In this document: positions 22,774 through 52,500 of the stretch, in pieces
Layout of the letters: every line of letters begins with the position of its first letter
Numbering within the stretch: position 1 is the stretch's first letter
From: Mermis nigrescens
Taxonomy: Eukaryota; Nematoda; Enoplea; Mermithida; Mermithidae
DNA: 64,000 nt
Assembly (NCBI GenBank): GCA_036768485.1
Contig: JAVLUZ010000154.1
Coordinates: forward strand, 2,996,529 to 3,060,528
Direction of reading: 5' to 3'
Made by a program: the position numbers and the translations under genes
Notes under the pieces: model-generated
Database searches by the model: none
What the model was told of the DNA's origin: nothing
What the model saw: the letters and a program-made list of their open reading frames with translations, nothing else

Positions 22774-22994
22774 CACACGTGGGCGTGGGGGGTTGAGGGG
22801 TATGCACTCCCCAAAAGTTCGAATATCCCCAGGATTCAATTTAATTTTTTTGTTTTTTTCGCAATTATTGATGCCAATGGATAGTGCTCGATGAGAAACG
22901 TTGAATCTTTCGCCATACCACCATTTTAAAGACCATTTTTTTACCTTGAAGAATCTTGCAACCCCTCCCAGAAATTTGGTGCTGCACACCTATG
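22774..22994 (+). mobile_element. MITE-A copy with 8-bp TSD
   Basis: Exact gtcgctgc on both sides (22766-22773 and 22995-23002). It starts CACACGTGGGCGTGG and ends TGCACACCTATG. It is inserted into a family F repeat, whose sequence 'cagaacctggtcgctgc' continues as 'tcatgtacg' after the element. Confidence 0.85.
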
Positions 22995-23399
22995 GTCGCT
23001 GCTCATGTACGAAGGCAAGGAACCCTTCCCGAAATTTCGAGCCGCCACTTGTATGACCGGGGTTCTAATTACAATCAGCGTTATTAAATATCGTTAGCGT
23101 TTTCAATCTCAAAGCGAGCTAAAGAGAAAATGAATAAGTCTTAGAAAACAGAAAACGACTGACTTTTTTGACGAAGTTCGTCCGTCGCTAAACTTTTTCG
23201 CGTTCATATTTGCTTTATTCGTTGCTGAACTTTCTTCAGCAAACTAAACTTTTAAGAAATAGACATAAACGGCGGATGGAGTATAGAACAATAATATTTT
23301 TGGGGTAAGACAGGGAAAAAGGCGTTATTCTGCGAAATGAGCTGGCGCCTGCGTTTTAATGCCCGTCAACGAATCAATAATCACAATCAATCATAAATA

Positions 23400-23405
23400 T
23401 TTATT
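23400..23405 (-). promoter_or_regulatory. Candidate poly(A) signal AATAAA for FAM102
   Basis: The hexamer on the coding strand lies immediately after the proposed FAM102 stop. Such close spacing implies a very short 3' UTR, so a later signal may be used instead. Confidence 0.35.
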
Positions 23406-23410
23406 TACAG

Positions 23411-39702
<16,292 letters not shown>

Positions 39703-39756
39703 TTACTGGAAAATTTCAAGTGCAGAAAATCACCCATTTTTCTTCAATGTGTAGAC

Positions 39757-40050
39757 CACACCTGGGCGTGGGGGGTTTGGGGGGTATGCACCCCCCCCCC
39801 CTAGAAACCAAAATACCCCCCCAGAAATCAAAATACCCCCCCCAGAAATCAAAATACCCCCCCCCAGAATTCAATTTTTGAAAATTTTTTTCGTCTTTTT
39901 CGCAATTTTTTGATGCCAATGGATAGTGCTTGATGAGAATTGTCGAAAAATGGTGTTTTTATCGCCATACCACCATTTTTAAAGCCATTTTTCGACCTTC
40001 AAAAAAATCTTGCACCCCCCCCCCCAGAATTTTCTTGCTGCCCACGTATG
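39757..40050 (+). mobile_element. MITE-A copy with 8-bp TSD upstream of FAM102
   Basis: Exact gtgtagac on both sides (39749-39756 and 40051-40058). CACACCTGGGCGTGG to GCCCACGTATG. The 'ccagaaatcaaaatacccccc' segment is repeated in tandem within it. It lies 184 bp upstream of the FAM102 ATG, in its probable 5' UTR or promoter. Confidence 0.9.
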
Positions 40051-41082
40051 GTGTAGACCGTTGTGAACTGAGGGCATATATAAAGGAAACATTCTAAAAA
40101 ACTGTCGAAAACTTGGTCATTTATTTTATAACATTGGCACTTTGAAAATCGACAAATGTAAAACCGGGAACATTTTCGGCAATAATTCCAGTTCTCGCCA
40201 AAAGATTGGAAGACTTAATAATCTTTAAGGATTTTTCAGCATATATTATAAGCAGAGGACGACGTCGTGCACCTAATGGGCATATCTAACTCAATAGATT
40301 TAAACGTATTGACTTAAATTAGGGTGTAAATAAGCGCAATTCACCTATTGCCTTTATCTTTTACAAGGGTTGACCGACTTTGGTGTTTTTAGATTTTTTG
40401 GTTTTTCATAGTTTTTTATGGTTTGAAAATCGGCATGGTCTTTAGTTTTCTTAATGCTTTTTACTTGTTTGAATTTTATGTTAAAAAATGAAAGAAGATT
40501 GATTTTGTGTTATTTGTAAATATTTAAATAGCGCAGTTTGTGACTCTCCAAACTTTTTGTTCACAAAAACCCCTAAATGTGAAAAAACGGTGATTAGCAA
40601 TAAATTTATTTTCTCTTTGAACTGAAACTGAAACTGAACTAAAATAAATTATTGCTGAAAACGCGAAAATTACGAAAAATGCAAGAGAGTTTAAAACGTT
40701 CAATCAATAAAGTAAAAACGTACAGCAAAAGGCGACGAGCGAGTCATAAAAATGACGATTCAATCATAAAAATGACGATTCTTCTTCAGTATATGTTTAA
40801 ATCGTCTTTCTTATATTTTTTAAAGCATTGTCGTTTTTCGCCATGTGTGTGTGTGTGTTGTCTAAACGAATAAGAATTTCTCTTTATCTTTTAATCAAAA
40901 TGAGAAGAAAATGTCAAAAAATAAAAACTTATTCTCAGACAAAATCACTCACTCCAGAAGGAAATACTCTCAAAACTTCACGAAAAATAGACCTGTCAAA
41001 TTCTCAAGCTAAAAAAACCAGAATTTTGAAGAAAAAAGGTAAATGCTCCGCCCGAATTCTGAATAGTCACTGTGGCTATAGT

Positions 41083-41300
41083 CAGTGTTGCCAGGTCAAA
41101 ATTTTAAAAACTGCGACAATTCTTGAGAAAAACTGTCATCCCCTGTATAAAGTATATGGAAACGAACCAGGAAAAAGTGCCACGGGCCCTTCAAAAAACC
41201 GCCACCCTGTGTTTAAGCATAAGAGTGAAAGACTTCCAAAAAATCAAGAAACTGCCAAAATGGAAGGAAAACTGCCATGCCAACCTGGTAACAAACACTA
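41083..41300. mobile_element. Candidate MITE with CAGTGTTGCCAGG end
   Basis: The left end CAGTGTTGCCAGGTC and the right end, inverted, TAGTGTTTGTTACCAGGTTGG are related. gctatagt before and cttatagt after agree at 6 of 8. The interior has two near-repeats of 'aaaaaccgccaccctgt'-like sequence. Confidence 0.5.
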
Positions 41301-41515
41301 CTTATAGTATGAACAGCTACAGTGAATTAAGCTCATCAGTTTAATTCGAATACAAGTGCGTTCTTAGGTTTTAAGTCTTTCTTAGACGACCTTTCAAACT
41401 ATTTGAATGACATTCTTACGGGGAAGACAGAACTGACGCATTGCAGCTCTAAATTTAAAATACTGCTATTCCTGGAAAAGTCGAACAATAAGTGATGCTA
41501 TCAAATATTAAATGC

Positions 41516-41773
41516 TATAGTCTGTCCCATTCCAAAGGCTCATTTCCGTTTTGCGGCTTACTACTATAGAATATTTTACTGCTTAGGTCGTCCCGGCAAT
41601 TTGCTAGATGCACCATATTTCAAGCAAAGCACATTAAACATTAATAAATAGAATTTAAAGCAACACTGCGGCCGCTGTGAAAGAGTGATTGAAGAAGCCA
41701 TCTGCGCAGTGAAAAACTAATACTGTACTGAGACTTTAGCGAAAATGCGCCGTTTGGAATGGAACAGACTTTA
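41516..41773. mobile_element. TATAGTCTGTCCCATTCC MITE
   Basis: Left TATAGTCTGTCCCATTCCAA, right inverted AAAGTCTGTTCCATTCCAAA. 258 bp, non-coding. It shares only the terminal TATAGTCTG with the other MITEs of this group. Confidence 0.7.
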
Positions 41774-42463
41774 AGAAATTGTAGTTACTCACCATTGTAC
41801 ATATTCTCCCGTTGCGAGTACATTTTTAATGAATTACTTCGTGGAATAAGCACTGCCTGATGAAAGCATGTAGAAACATGCATGTGGTATAAACAAGTAA
41901 ACAGATGATTTACAAAAGTCGTGCACTGTTTATACAATATCATAAAGTAATGTCCAGCCAGCCGGACAATTTTTTCTGACCGTACCTACCACTACATTAT
42001 TGCATAGTCCCAAAGCAGAAAGGTATAGCCATGATTACGTCAAAAACTAGTTTGAAAGCAATCGAAGTTATACGCTAGTTTTTGCTGTCGCCTACGATAC
42101 TGCTGAAAAATTGTCGATTTTCGATTATAAAGATATACCGTTTCCTGCTAAATCATCAACAACCAAAATCGCAAAATTTAAAGAAATTTAAAAATTTAAT
42201 TTAAAATTTAAAAACAAAATCGAATTGGCACTTCGGATATACCAACCTGCCGCGCAAGCATGCAAATGTATCAAAGTCTGCTGCCATGGGCGAGTCAGAA
42301 TAAGCACAAGTAAGCGGGAGTCTCCCACATATTTAGAATAAGAAATTCTCTGGGGAAAATAAAGTATGTAGGTAAATAGCATAGGCCAAAAACAGATAAT
42401 CAAAATTTTCTGAAAAAGTGTTTGAAATTGACTAGAATTCGTAGCCTACTTTATAGTAGGTAC

Positions 42464-42690
42464 CATAGGTAGGCGGCACCAAAGTTCTGTGGGCTGCAAG
42501 ATTTTCTCAAAGGTCAAAAAATGACCTTAAAAATGGTGGTATAGCGAAAAAACACCATTTTTCAAAGTTTCTCACCGAGCATTATCCATTGGCATCAGAA
42601 AAATTGCGAAAAAAACAAAAAAAATTCAAAAATTGAATTCTGAGGGTATTTTGGTTTCTGGGGGGTGCATACCCCCCACTCCCAAGTATG
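42464..42690 (-). mobile_element. MITE-A copy, TSD 7 of 8
   Basis: gtaggtac before (42456-42463) and gtagatac after (42691-42698). On the minus strand it runs from CATACTTGGGAGTGG to CGCCTACCTATG. Confidence 0.8.
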
Positions 42691-42729
42691 GTAGATACCT
42701 ATTTTCTTATAAGTTTTTGAGACCATTTT

Positions 42730-42838
42730 GACGAAAAACGCTTAAGACAATCAGAATTGATTGTGCATCAGCTCAGTAGACTTTGACTAAAAACGCTAAA
42801 GACAATCAGAATTGATTGTGCATCAGCTCAGTAGGCTT
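42730..42838. repeat. Tandem duplication of 55 bp
   Basis: Two nearly identical copies of a unit containing 'agacaatcagaattgattgt' and 'gcatcagctcagtag'. Confidence 0.85.
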
Positions 42839-43173
42839 TATTATTAAATGAAACGTTTGCTGTATGAGAAAACTCGAAGCATTCTATACGCGTGAAAACA
42901 ATACAATAAGTTATGAATGTACGAGTACACATACAGGTAGATCGCAACGCAAGCGCAGACATAGGCATGTACATACACATAATACTGACGAAAAGGGTTA
43001 TCAACGATGACTTTCCGTGCTATAAAGCAAACTGTCTCTTTTCTCTTTTCAGGTAGGGTAGGCAGGTGCTTACTTGCATACGGAAGGACACAAAAACAAG
43101 TGGAATCAAGGTTAGAGGCCTCATTTGAACAAAATAAATTACTAAAGCAAGCATGAAGAGTCATCGTGGCACA

Positions 43174-43376
43174 TATAGTCTATTTTTAACCTAGTTCATC
43201 AATTCCAACCGAAACTGCTTATTGATGTAATCGATGTCTTTCATGCTGATCGGAGTAGGTACCTAGCGATTAGCGTAGCGAGTAGGCATTTCAGCAATGA
43301 AAGAATCAGGGTACAGTAATAAGGACATTAGATTTCCGAGTCACTTCATGCACTAGGTTAACAAAAACAGACTATA
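43174..43376. mobile_element. TATAGTCTATTTTTAACC MITE
   Basis: Left TATAGTCTATTTTTAACCTA, right inverted TATAGTCTGTTTTTGTTAAC. 203 bp. It lies about 180 bp beyond the WDFY2 stop in gene sense and may be part of its 3' UTR. Confidence 0.7.
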
Positions 43377-43557
43377 CATAGTTTCGCATTTTATACAAGA
43401 TGCATTATTTAAAATCGAATGACGAATTGCTTCATGATTGATATAAGTAGACCTGATAATAAATTGCTAAGCAGTTGCCACATCACATGTGACACTGAAA
43501 TATGCAACAAAGAAGCAAATTAAGTATCGATTCGGTGGTCGTATTGCATGCAACTCG

Positions 43558-43587
43558 TCATTGTAAAGCACTCTTTACATCCCAAAT
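43558..43587 (-). CDS. WDFY2: WDFY2 exon 11 (stop)
   Basis: 30 nt after tctctttcag, encoding IWDVKSALQ and TGA. It completes the K-IWD closing strand of the last WD repeat (vertebrate KLWDMTPVVS). The tiny exon is accepted because of the exact phase, acceptor and total length. Confidence 0.82.
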   Translation of the reverse strand: MWDVKSALQ

Positions 43588-46500
43588 CTGAAAGAGAAAA
43601 CCAACATCACATTCGTGTAAAACAGACCGAATAACGAGCTGAAACTCAAACCATCGAGCTCTATAATTTCAGTGTTTTTGCTTCATTGGTACGAGAAGTA
43701 TAGTTTAATTTTTTAACCTGTTATTTTCATTATGAGCAAACTCATCGCTGACAGTTTACACACCAGAAGACCTGTAGTTAGTGTTATTGTTGGCATGATC
43801 GTTGAACCAAAATGCTCGTACAGTTCAAAGACATTTGCAAAACCTTGATGCTTGCATAAGTACAAATAACGATTTTAAAATCGTTCTTCGTGCACCAAAA
43901 TGCACGACATATACACGTGTAATCAGCCCGTATCCAGGAGGGTGATTAGGGGCACGTGCCTCCCCTCCGAAATCAAGTTTGATTGATTTTTTCCTTTACT
44001 CCCCTTGCTTTTTTAGCCAAAAATCGCGAAAAATTTCATTTCAAAATTATAATCAGAGTCTATTAAGTCACAAGCGCGCGGTTTAAACGCTCTGTTTTTA
44101 GTATTCATACAACACAACACGAATTTTGCATATTACATTCAATGTGTCTTAGGTGAGTTTCGACAGTCCGATCGTGTATCGATTCACAATTCTATTATTC
44201 AATGAAATAGGGCTAATAATTGAAGGCGGATTTAAGAGGAACTGATGGGGGCGCTTCCCTGATTGGCCCAAAATAGTTAGCGAGATAATGAATGGATACG
44301 TGATTCGCAACGAGTTTTGGCCGTCAGTGATCATAATTTCTCAAATTTTTCCATTTGTTTCCTTTCTTGGCGGCCTGGAAGCTGTATTTTTGCTTACGAA
44401 ATAGGTTTTAGAACATTTTCAAGGGCTTAAACAGCTATTTCAACAAAGTTTCTTTTATTTTCAAGCATAATTTTCAAGAATTTTAGACGCTCCGCATCAA
44501 TTGCTAAAAATAGAGCGAATCGAGCAGTTTCATGCTAATAAAAATGCTCCCGCCTTTCCGCTTTAATTTCACAAATTTTCCGGCGCTTCGCGACGGGTTT
44601 TTACTGAAGTCAAAGAAATTTAATGATTTTTCGCCCTAAATTGTCGAAAATTTAAGAATTTCCGATAAAATGTTGCGCTAAAAGCTATTTTAAATTAAGG
44701 TAAACAATGTGAATCGCCAGAAAAAGGCTACTTCGCACGTGATGGACAAATTTATTGGACTTTATGTTTGACTGCTTTCGGAAAAATCGGGGTACCGACC
44801 GCCCCTAACGAAAATCTAAGATCCACCACTGTTAATAATAGAACTTTTTTGCACGATCCCCATTTGAACGGGTGCACAAGAAAATGCCAGGTCATTTGGA
44901 CGCTTTGCACCAAAAAACTTTTGAGAATTTTATAGTAAATAGGACTTTGGAGAGCTAAAATTGAATTTTAAACACTTATTTTTGCTCATTATTTCCTTTA
45001 ATTCTATAAAATTTTCCTTTGCACGCCGTGCAATTGAGCGCCACATTTCATTTGTAGGATCACTTTTCCAATTGCACTATGCAAAAAAATCGTGGCCAAT
45101 AACAAATACAAATTTCAAACACACCTTTAAAAATTTGTCAGCCCCAACAGTTAACAAGCGACCGCTAACTTCGTCGAGGGAAATGCAAACTAAATTGTGC
45201 TTCGTTTGGTGATTGATCGCCAGGGGATCAAATCTGAAATAGAACAACAATCACGTGTTATGCAGTATATGTACAATAGCGTCGCAAATCAGAAAAATAG
45301 AATGTTTTCGTAAAAAATTCTTTAAAATTACCACCGTACCCCAATTATCTTTCAGCATTCAGATTGTGAAGCTGTTTTTTTATTTTCTGAATAAGGCATT
45401 TTAAATAAGTGAGTGTTTGAAAACTATAGTCTATTTCACGAAACCTTGTGCGTGAAAATCAATTTTCAGCGATCTTGCGAGCAGCTACAATTTCTAGACA
45501 GCTTACTGTAATACAATTTTGCATAGCAAAACTTCATTTGCTTATCATTTGCTATACAAAGTATCATGATTGCTGCTTCAGTTTAAACCACTTTTGTAAT
45601 CGATATGCATCGACTCAAGGATTTTGATCCATGCAAAAGGTTTCATGTAGACAGACTATAAGCATAATCTGTAGACGTAAACGTATAACAAAAAATTCCC
45701 AACGAAGTACCCCTGAGATTTATTAGAATTTTCGGTGTTGACGCTTTGATATCAATGTTCGAATCTCATAGCATCAAATATCATCACATATCAACAAAAA
45801 CGGGTCTATAGCCTTTACTGAGCTCAGGAAATTAGCTGAATAGCCTTTTTAGGCTCAGAAAACTTAACTATACAGCTTGTTTGAGCTCACAAACATAGCT
45901 GTATAGCCTTTTTGGACTATAGCTATTTAGCCTTTTTTGGAGTCGAATAAATAGCTAATAATCCTCTTTAAACTATGAAAAGACAACTATATAACATTTC
46001 TGAGTTCACAGAGTAAGTTTCAAAATCCAAAAAAGGCTATGTATCAAGTTTTCTGGACCAACAATGGCTATATAACTCATTTTCTGAGCCCATAAAAAGG
46101 CTAAATAGCAATGCTTTATCGGCCAAAATGGCTGTATACATAGCTATCAGTTTTTCAAATTTCAGGGGGAATACCCCCTCACCCCCATGCTCTTGTGTGA
46201 ATAGAGTATGTTAAAGAACGTCGGAAAAAAATAATCGTATTACGTTTTTTCAAAATTCTTTCCGAGTCAAAGAGCAAGGTACCTAAGGTTCATCTTCCCC
46301 TGGCGTGAGTCCAGAATACGGGCCTGACCACATTTACATATTAATCGTGAACAGTTTTTAGCACGACCCGATTAGCACTTGTGCTAATAAAAAATTTACC
46401 AATAGCACGGAATGGCTTACATAGAGAACTAGGTTTTATCTCAGTATATAATGCATGCAGTGTAAATAATATGTCTCCTCTTCAAAGCTAAAGTAACTTG

Positions 46501-49500
46501 TATTACGATATCTGAAATCATAATGCGGTCGCAATACAATAGAACTATCGACCAAACGTCTTCTTAGAGGAGCCGGGTTTAGGGGTTTTTGACCCCCCCT
46601 CCCTCAGAATGTTAACTAACCCCCTCAAAATTGTCGATTTATCGTAAAACTTGTAAAATGTGTGCCTTTTTAGACGTTTTTAACTTATGTTTGGCTCAAG
46701 TCTCAAATTTTAGGCGTTTCGCGCCGTATATGTGCACATGTGTTGACTATATTTCGTTCAATTTAATCGATTTTTTAAATTTTTCGAAGTTTAAAATTTT
46801 TTATGATCTAGAAAGAACGAACATTGTCCGGAACGTCAAAAAACCGTGTTTTTGGCGTGTACTATCGTTTTGTAGCCCAAACAGGGCACTTTTCAAATTT
46901 TTTGGACCTGATTCCCGCAGATATAGAAAATGAGATTTGTTCAAAAAGCAAGAATGACAGCAATTTTTTGGCGATGATTATGGATTGGCTGATGAACTTT
47001 GACCATTTTTAGGGTGAATTCACAGCCGTGATTCGGCTGATTTTGTAAAAATTTTAACGTTACGATTCAAAATTGAAGTGCTTTTACAAAATTTTACGGG
47101 GCTCTGCCCCAAACCCCACTGAGGGGCGCTTGAGAGCGCCACCCCAGACCCCCTCAGCCCTAAAAGATATGGTTTCCATTTGATTTTCATCGTATCTAAG
47201 GCATCCGGGTAGCAAAATCGGGAAAGCAAAATTCATTCTTTGTTCCCCCCTTGTGTTTTAAAAAATATAGGTCGTGCCTCCTCGAAACAAAATCCTAGAT
47301 AAGGGCCTGTATATGCATGCTTGGTTTTTAAAATTTTGATGTTTCTAATCAACGTCAAATAGACTCCAAGAATTTAACCTCAAGAATAGGATTTCAGGAG
47401 AAATCTAGCTCACTATGCGTCATTTGCTGGGCCCAGACCAAAGCATAAGATCATATATAATGGGACTATTATATACCCCGGAATCTGACGCCTGCTGAAG
47501 AATATGCTGAATCCCTTAAACCAGTGAATAGAGCTGAATGACAAACGTGTTTTTGTTTCATGCCAATAACCCTATGTACATATATTACTATCGATTTTTG
47601 ATCTTTTTGACCTCAGAAATTTTTTGCACCCCAAAATAATGTGAACCGCGCGTGGTCCAAAAGAGGCTTCAATTCATAGATGTCTAAGGTCAGCAAGGCC
47701 ATAACTGGGTGAGATCCAAAATGTATGGTCAGAGAAAGAATGAATTAGATTCCCAAAATTTGGATTTTTATTATTAGTAGTACATCTAAAACTTTTGAAA
47801 TCATCGTATTTAAATCGTTTGACTGTTAGTGATTGACTTTTTAATCGTTCAACGCGCAAAAGACATCATTTCAATGTCAGCCCTCCCAGTGCCTACATTC
47901 GGCCCCCAATTGTTTTTCTGTCCTACCCCAACATCTGAATCTAGAGCGCAAATCGTTCAAAGCAAAGCATATATACAAAAATAGATATATATATAACTAA
48001 TAACAGTAGCAACATTTCCTCTTAAGTCTAGATGAGGTGTTTTCTATAAGATATATCGGTTAAAACTTACACCTTTCCATCGAAGTCCATAAAGCAATCG
48101 TCGCAGATGCGGACTTCAAGCTCATAACCCATTAATGGATATTTTAAAGTATGCTGAGAACACTTGTCACACACTGCGCGACCGCATATACGACAATGGT
48201 GCTGCAAACAGAAATAAAATAATTAGTGTATGTACAAAGAAATTAAGGCCAAGTTATACAGTTGATCTACATATACGTATTTACAATTAACATACGTCCT
48301 AGATTTTTTGATTCCATCATTCGAATTATGATAGCAACCGTGATGACCCCACGTTGGCGTCGGGGGGAGTGAAGGCGAATTTATACCCCCGGAAATTGAA
48401 AAACCCTCGACGGATTACTGTAGACCCCAGCATACATGCACAAAGGGAGGGGTGACAGGGGGCATTTTTACCCATCCCCCCGCTGAAGGGGACAAAAGTT
48501 AGGCACTGTCAAGAAGTTTGAGCCAAAAATAGTAAATTTTCAAGCGATTTTGACGTAAAAATAGCCAAAACTCAATTACTCAAGTGAAAATCCCGGATTT
48601 TACCCCTCTCTGCCCTTAAAATCTCGATTTCACTCCTCCCAGGTCAACCTGACCTTGTGCGTCTATGCTTTCCAGAATTCAATTTTTTGTATTATTTTTG
48701 GCGACTTTTGACGATTTCATTCAAACGACACCCCATCTCAGATGTTTTTGCTGCCCATGTATGGTAAATGATGACTACGTACGAGTCCCGTGCACTATAT
48801 GGAATTATTTTTTTTAAATCGCCGTTTTTTGCATAAATTCACCAATTATTTCTTCAACAGCATTAAAGTGCTTTTCATCTGGGTCTTAGCTAAAGCGCTA
48901 TTGTATACAGAAAGCACTAGTATTCGGGAAAGATATTCATTCATTTTTGTTTTTACATAATTGCATATCCAGTAGGTGCATTACACATGTATGTATGAGT
49001 ATATAATAGTTTTCTGAAATGTCAAAATTCAGATTCATATTTAGAGGCTTACATTTTTTAACCTGGAGCATACATGATTTTGGGGGGTTTTCACCCCTCC
49101 TCCTCCCCCAGAAAATTTTTCACCCTCCCCAAAATTTTCCTGAAAATTTGCAGAAAAGGTATTTTTAAACGTTTTTAGCTATCTATTTGCTCAAAAGTGT
49201 CAAATTTTCGGCGCTTCGCGCCATATACTCATGTTTTAACTATATTTTGTTCAATTTTTCGACTACTTTTATTTATAAATTTCGACATTTTTTTGTATTT
49301 TTATGCTCTAGAAGGAAAGAGCATCGTCGGTAACGCCGAAAACGATTTTTTGACGCGTGCCCACGATTTTTAGGCCCAAAAAAGGCATTTTAAAATTTCA
49401 CCCCTTCCCAGAATTCCCAATCTGTGCATGTCTGACCAGGAGGTTCTTAATTTTCTGTTACTCAAAGCTTTGGACTTCTAAGCCCTTATTGCTATATAAA

Positions 49501-52500
49501 TGGCACCGAACTGACATTCAAGGAGAAAGAAGTAAAGAAAATTCGCATCTTATGAAATATCTTTTAATGTATTTGTTGATCTTTTCTTCACCTTGACAGG
49601 AAAGATCCTTTTTTACAACTCAAAATCAAGCCTACATATCTAAAGAATTCGAAGCAGCAAATTCCTGTTCAAAGTACTAATTACTGATACATTGAAGTTG
49701 ACGTACAAATTCTTGTGAAACAAACTACATTTGAGCCCTTAGCAATCCAATAAATAATTATGTAAGCTCGAATTCGGAAATAAATACTTACATAGATGCA
49801 GATCGAACCTAGATATTTTGCATAGCTGTCTACACGACTTAAAATCGTTAAGATGCAACCACCCATGTGCGTGAGGAGGGATTTGTGGGTTTAGACCCCC
49901 TTCCCCCGAGAATCCTGGTAGACCCTTAAAATTAATGTTTTAACGTGTTTTTAGGATTTTTGCCGGTTTTGCTCCACCCAGACCCCCAGAATTTGACTGC
50001 TGCCCACGTCCATCTACCAGTATTACACCAATATTAGCTTACTTGTCTATGACCAACGATTCGCTTGCTCCACATGTCTTTGACATTCCAGAAAAAAGGA
50101 GACTCGCACTGCTGACAGGCATCACTTGAAAGCCAACGAGGAGTCTGGGCATAGAAATGTACAAAAACATACTTAAATACGATCGTCATTATTTGCCAAG
50201 AAATCAAGGGTACAAAAAAATGTTCCAAAATTAGAGCATTTCTCTTATTGCAACACGTATACAAGACGGATGAATGAATACAATACTACATCTTGAAATC
50301 GCCATTCTCTCCATCAATATTGTATTGTCGATACACTTTTAAGATGCAACTTTTTTGCTTTTAATCGAAAATTGAAAGGTCATCTCCCTTACTCTGATAA
50401 GGCGCATTAGTCAGAGTAGTACGTACATGCATGCATACATACACATGCACACGGTCAAAAGTCCTAATAGGGGGGGGTAAATCGAGTTTTCTAAGAGGTT
50501 GGGGTAAATTAATGATTTCATTGCTTAAAGTTTAATGTCAAATTTCGATCTTCAATTCATCGAATTTCATTTTCATGAATATTTATGGCTAAATTTGCAT
50601 GAAAACAAATGACCATAAGGTTAAAGGAATAACTTGTAAAATCAGAAATATACGAATTAATGGAAGGAAAAAGTCTAAATGAATGAAGTGAATAATCTAC
50701 TGTTCGAAAAATCAGTATATATATGTACAAGAAATTATACTTTTAGACGTCCATGGTTTTGAGCAATAGGGTTTGGTCCAAAATTGTCAGAGGGGGCACA
50801 TATACTTTTCAAAAGTCCTGATAGGAAAAACTACTTCCATACTCCCCAGTGTGCATGCATATATTACATATGCAGGTCTAGAATTTTATTTCGGGAGGGG
50901 GCAGAAAATTTAGAAGTCGGATATTTCGAGAACGATTATAAGGTAGTCAAAAATAGAGGCATTCTTAGCGTTTATCGACAAGCTCTGTAAAGCTAGTCCA
51001 TAAATTTGGTAAAAAAATTTTTAGGCATAAAAATTTTGCGTTTACTAGCTCCAAAGTACGCAAAAATCTGTTTTGGCGATCATCTAAGCTATTTAAGAGA
51101 ATCTGTATTTTCCTTCTGGGAAACCCTGATAAGAAACAAACATTTTTAATTAATGTTGGTTAGGCAACTGCTAATTTGACTGCAGGCCTGTACATACATA
51201 CACACTACTCCAGGCATGGCTATTCTGATAAATTTATTTGTACTTGGTTTTTAGAGCGCAGTCAGGTGCATACCATTGTAGATATTGGGCACAATCAGCA
51301 TGGGATGAACGAACTTCAATTTTAAGCCCTTTGGAGCTAAGTAGCATTAGAAAAATATGTAAAAATTTATTAACTTCTTTTCTTGGCGTAGTTGTGTCCC
51401 AGCATAACAATAAGCCCGATTCGTCCGCCGAAAATAGCTTTTTCGACCCTTCAGCGAGCTTCAAATCCGCGATCCTGTTGCTGAAATCAAAGAACAAATA
51501 ACAAATTTTGATCAAGAGGTAGAGAGACTTTTTGATAGAATGAGCTTAAGCTACATGTGACGGTTGACAGCTGTAGATAAACGCGTAGTTTAAAATAATA
51601 TTGCAGCCTGAATAAGAACAGAAATAATTTATTTTATTCATGTACCTACTCGTACTATCACTTCTTTCAGATATGAAATAGATAGAAAGACATTACTCTT
51701 TTGCACCACTGGTCAGAAATCATATATGAATGTTCAGAAGCAGATTCACGAGGCCAACGAAGGACCACTAAACAGATCGGATATAAAGATATCCGAAAAA
51801 TGAAATCAATCATAATAAAAGCAACACGAAATAACACGAAGAGTCTCGATGCATAGTCAGAGAATATTGTGAATTCTTAAAAATAGAAAATAATATAAAA
51901 AATATTATATAAATCCAGACTAATACGACTTCGAAGTGCAAACACGATCTTCGAGGATCCTAACATGCAGACATGTAACAGAGGGAGTGGGGAATCCCTC
52001 CACCCAAAATCATAAGCAGTCAGACTCTCATTAAAAATTCATTATTTTTTAATGTTTGAGTGACTTTAATCATAACCATGAGTATGCATTAATTCCGAAT
52101 TACAAATTTTCCACATGGAAGGACTATCAAAAATCTAAGCTTTAAATAAAGTCCAGCGCTTTACACCACGAACAAGGAAAATCGATCAAACCTTGCCAGC
52201 CAGTTTCCTATCTATTAAGAAATCATTATGAAATACAACGGAGTTATTATGGAAAAACACGTTGGATAATTATATACAGAGGCAGTAGGTGACCCTTTTA
52301 TGTATGTAATATATGTACATAGTTTAGAATTGTCATTACATCTAAAGTGATTTTTTATATTGTTTACATACTTACCTTAAAAAGTGCAGTCAATAATACA
52401 ACAGTCTCATTGAGAATTCTGCATTTTTGATGAAATACCGAAGACGTACTCATGCCCAAAAAGTTCTGTTGCCGAACCGCGCTTCGACCCGATATCCCAA

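Larger units (their letters stand above)
40059..43173. other. Interval between FAM102 and WDFY2, small elements only
   Basis: No exon with family motifs was found. The Lys-rich ORFs at 40652-41344 look compositional and run into a MITE. Contents recognised: inverted-repeat elements at 41083-41300, 41516-41773 and 42464-42690, and a tandem duplication at 42730-42838. Confidence 0.5.

Noticed and set aside
40652..41344. Lys/Arg-rich ORFs of 73-159 codons
   Set aside because: Composition follows AT-rich DNA, starts are weak and the frames run into a MITE (41083-41300). No splice partner or motif.
44961..45212. Plus-strand ORF of 83 codons
   Set aside because: It overlaps the reverse complement of WDFY2 exon 10, which is the real coding strand.
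47674..47859. Candidate WDFY2 C-terminal exon
   Set aside because: No match to the last WD repeat. The correct exons were found at 45125-45233 and 43558-43587, with exact phases.
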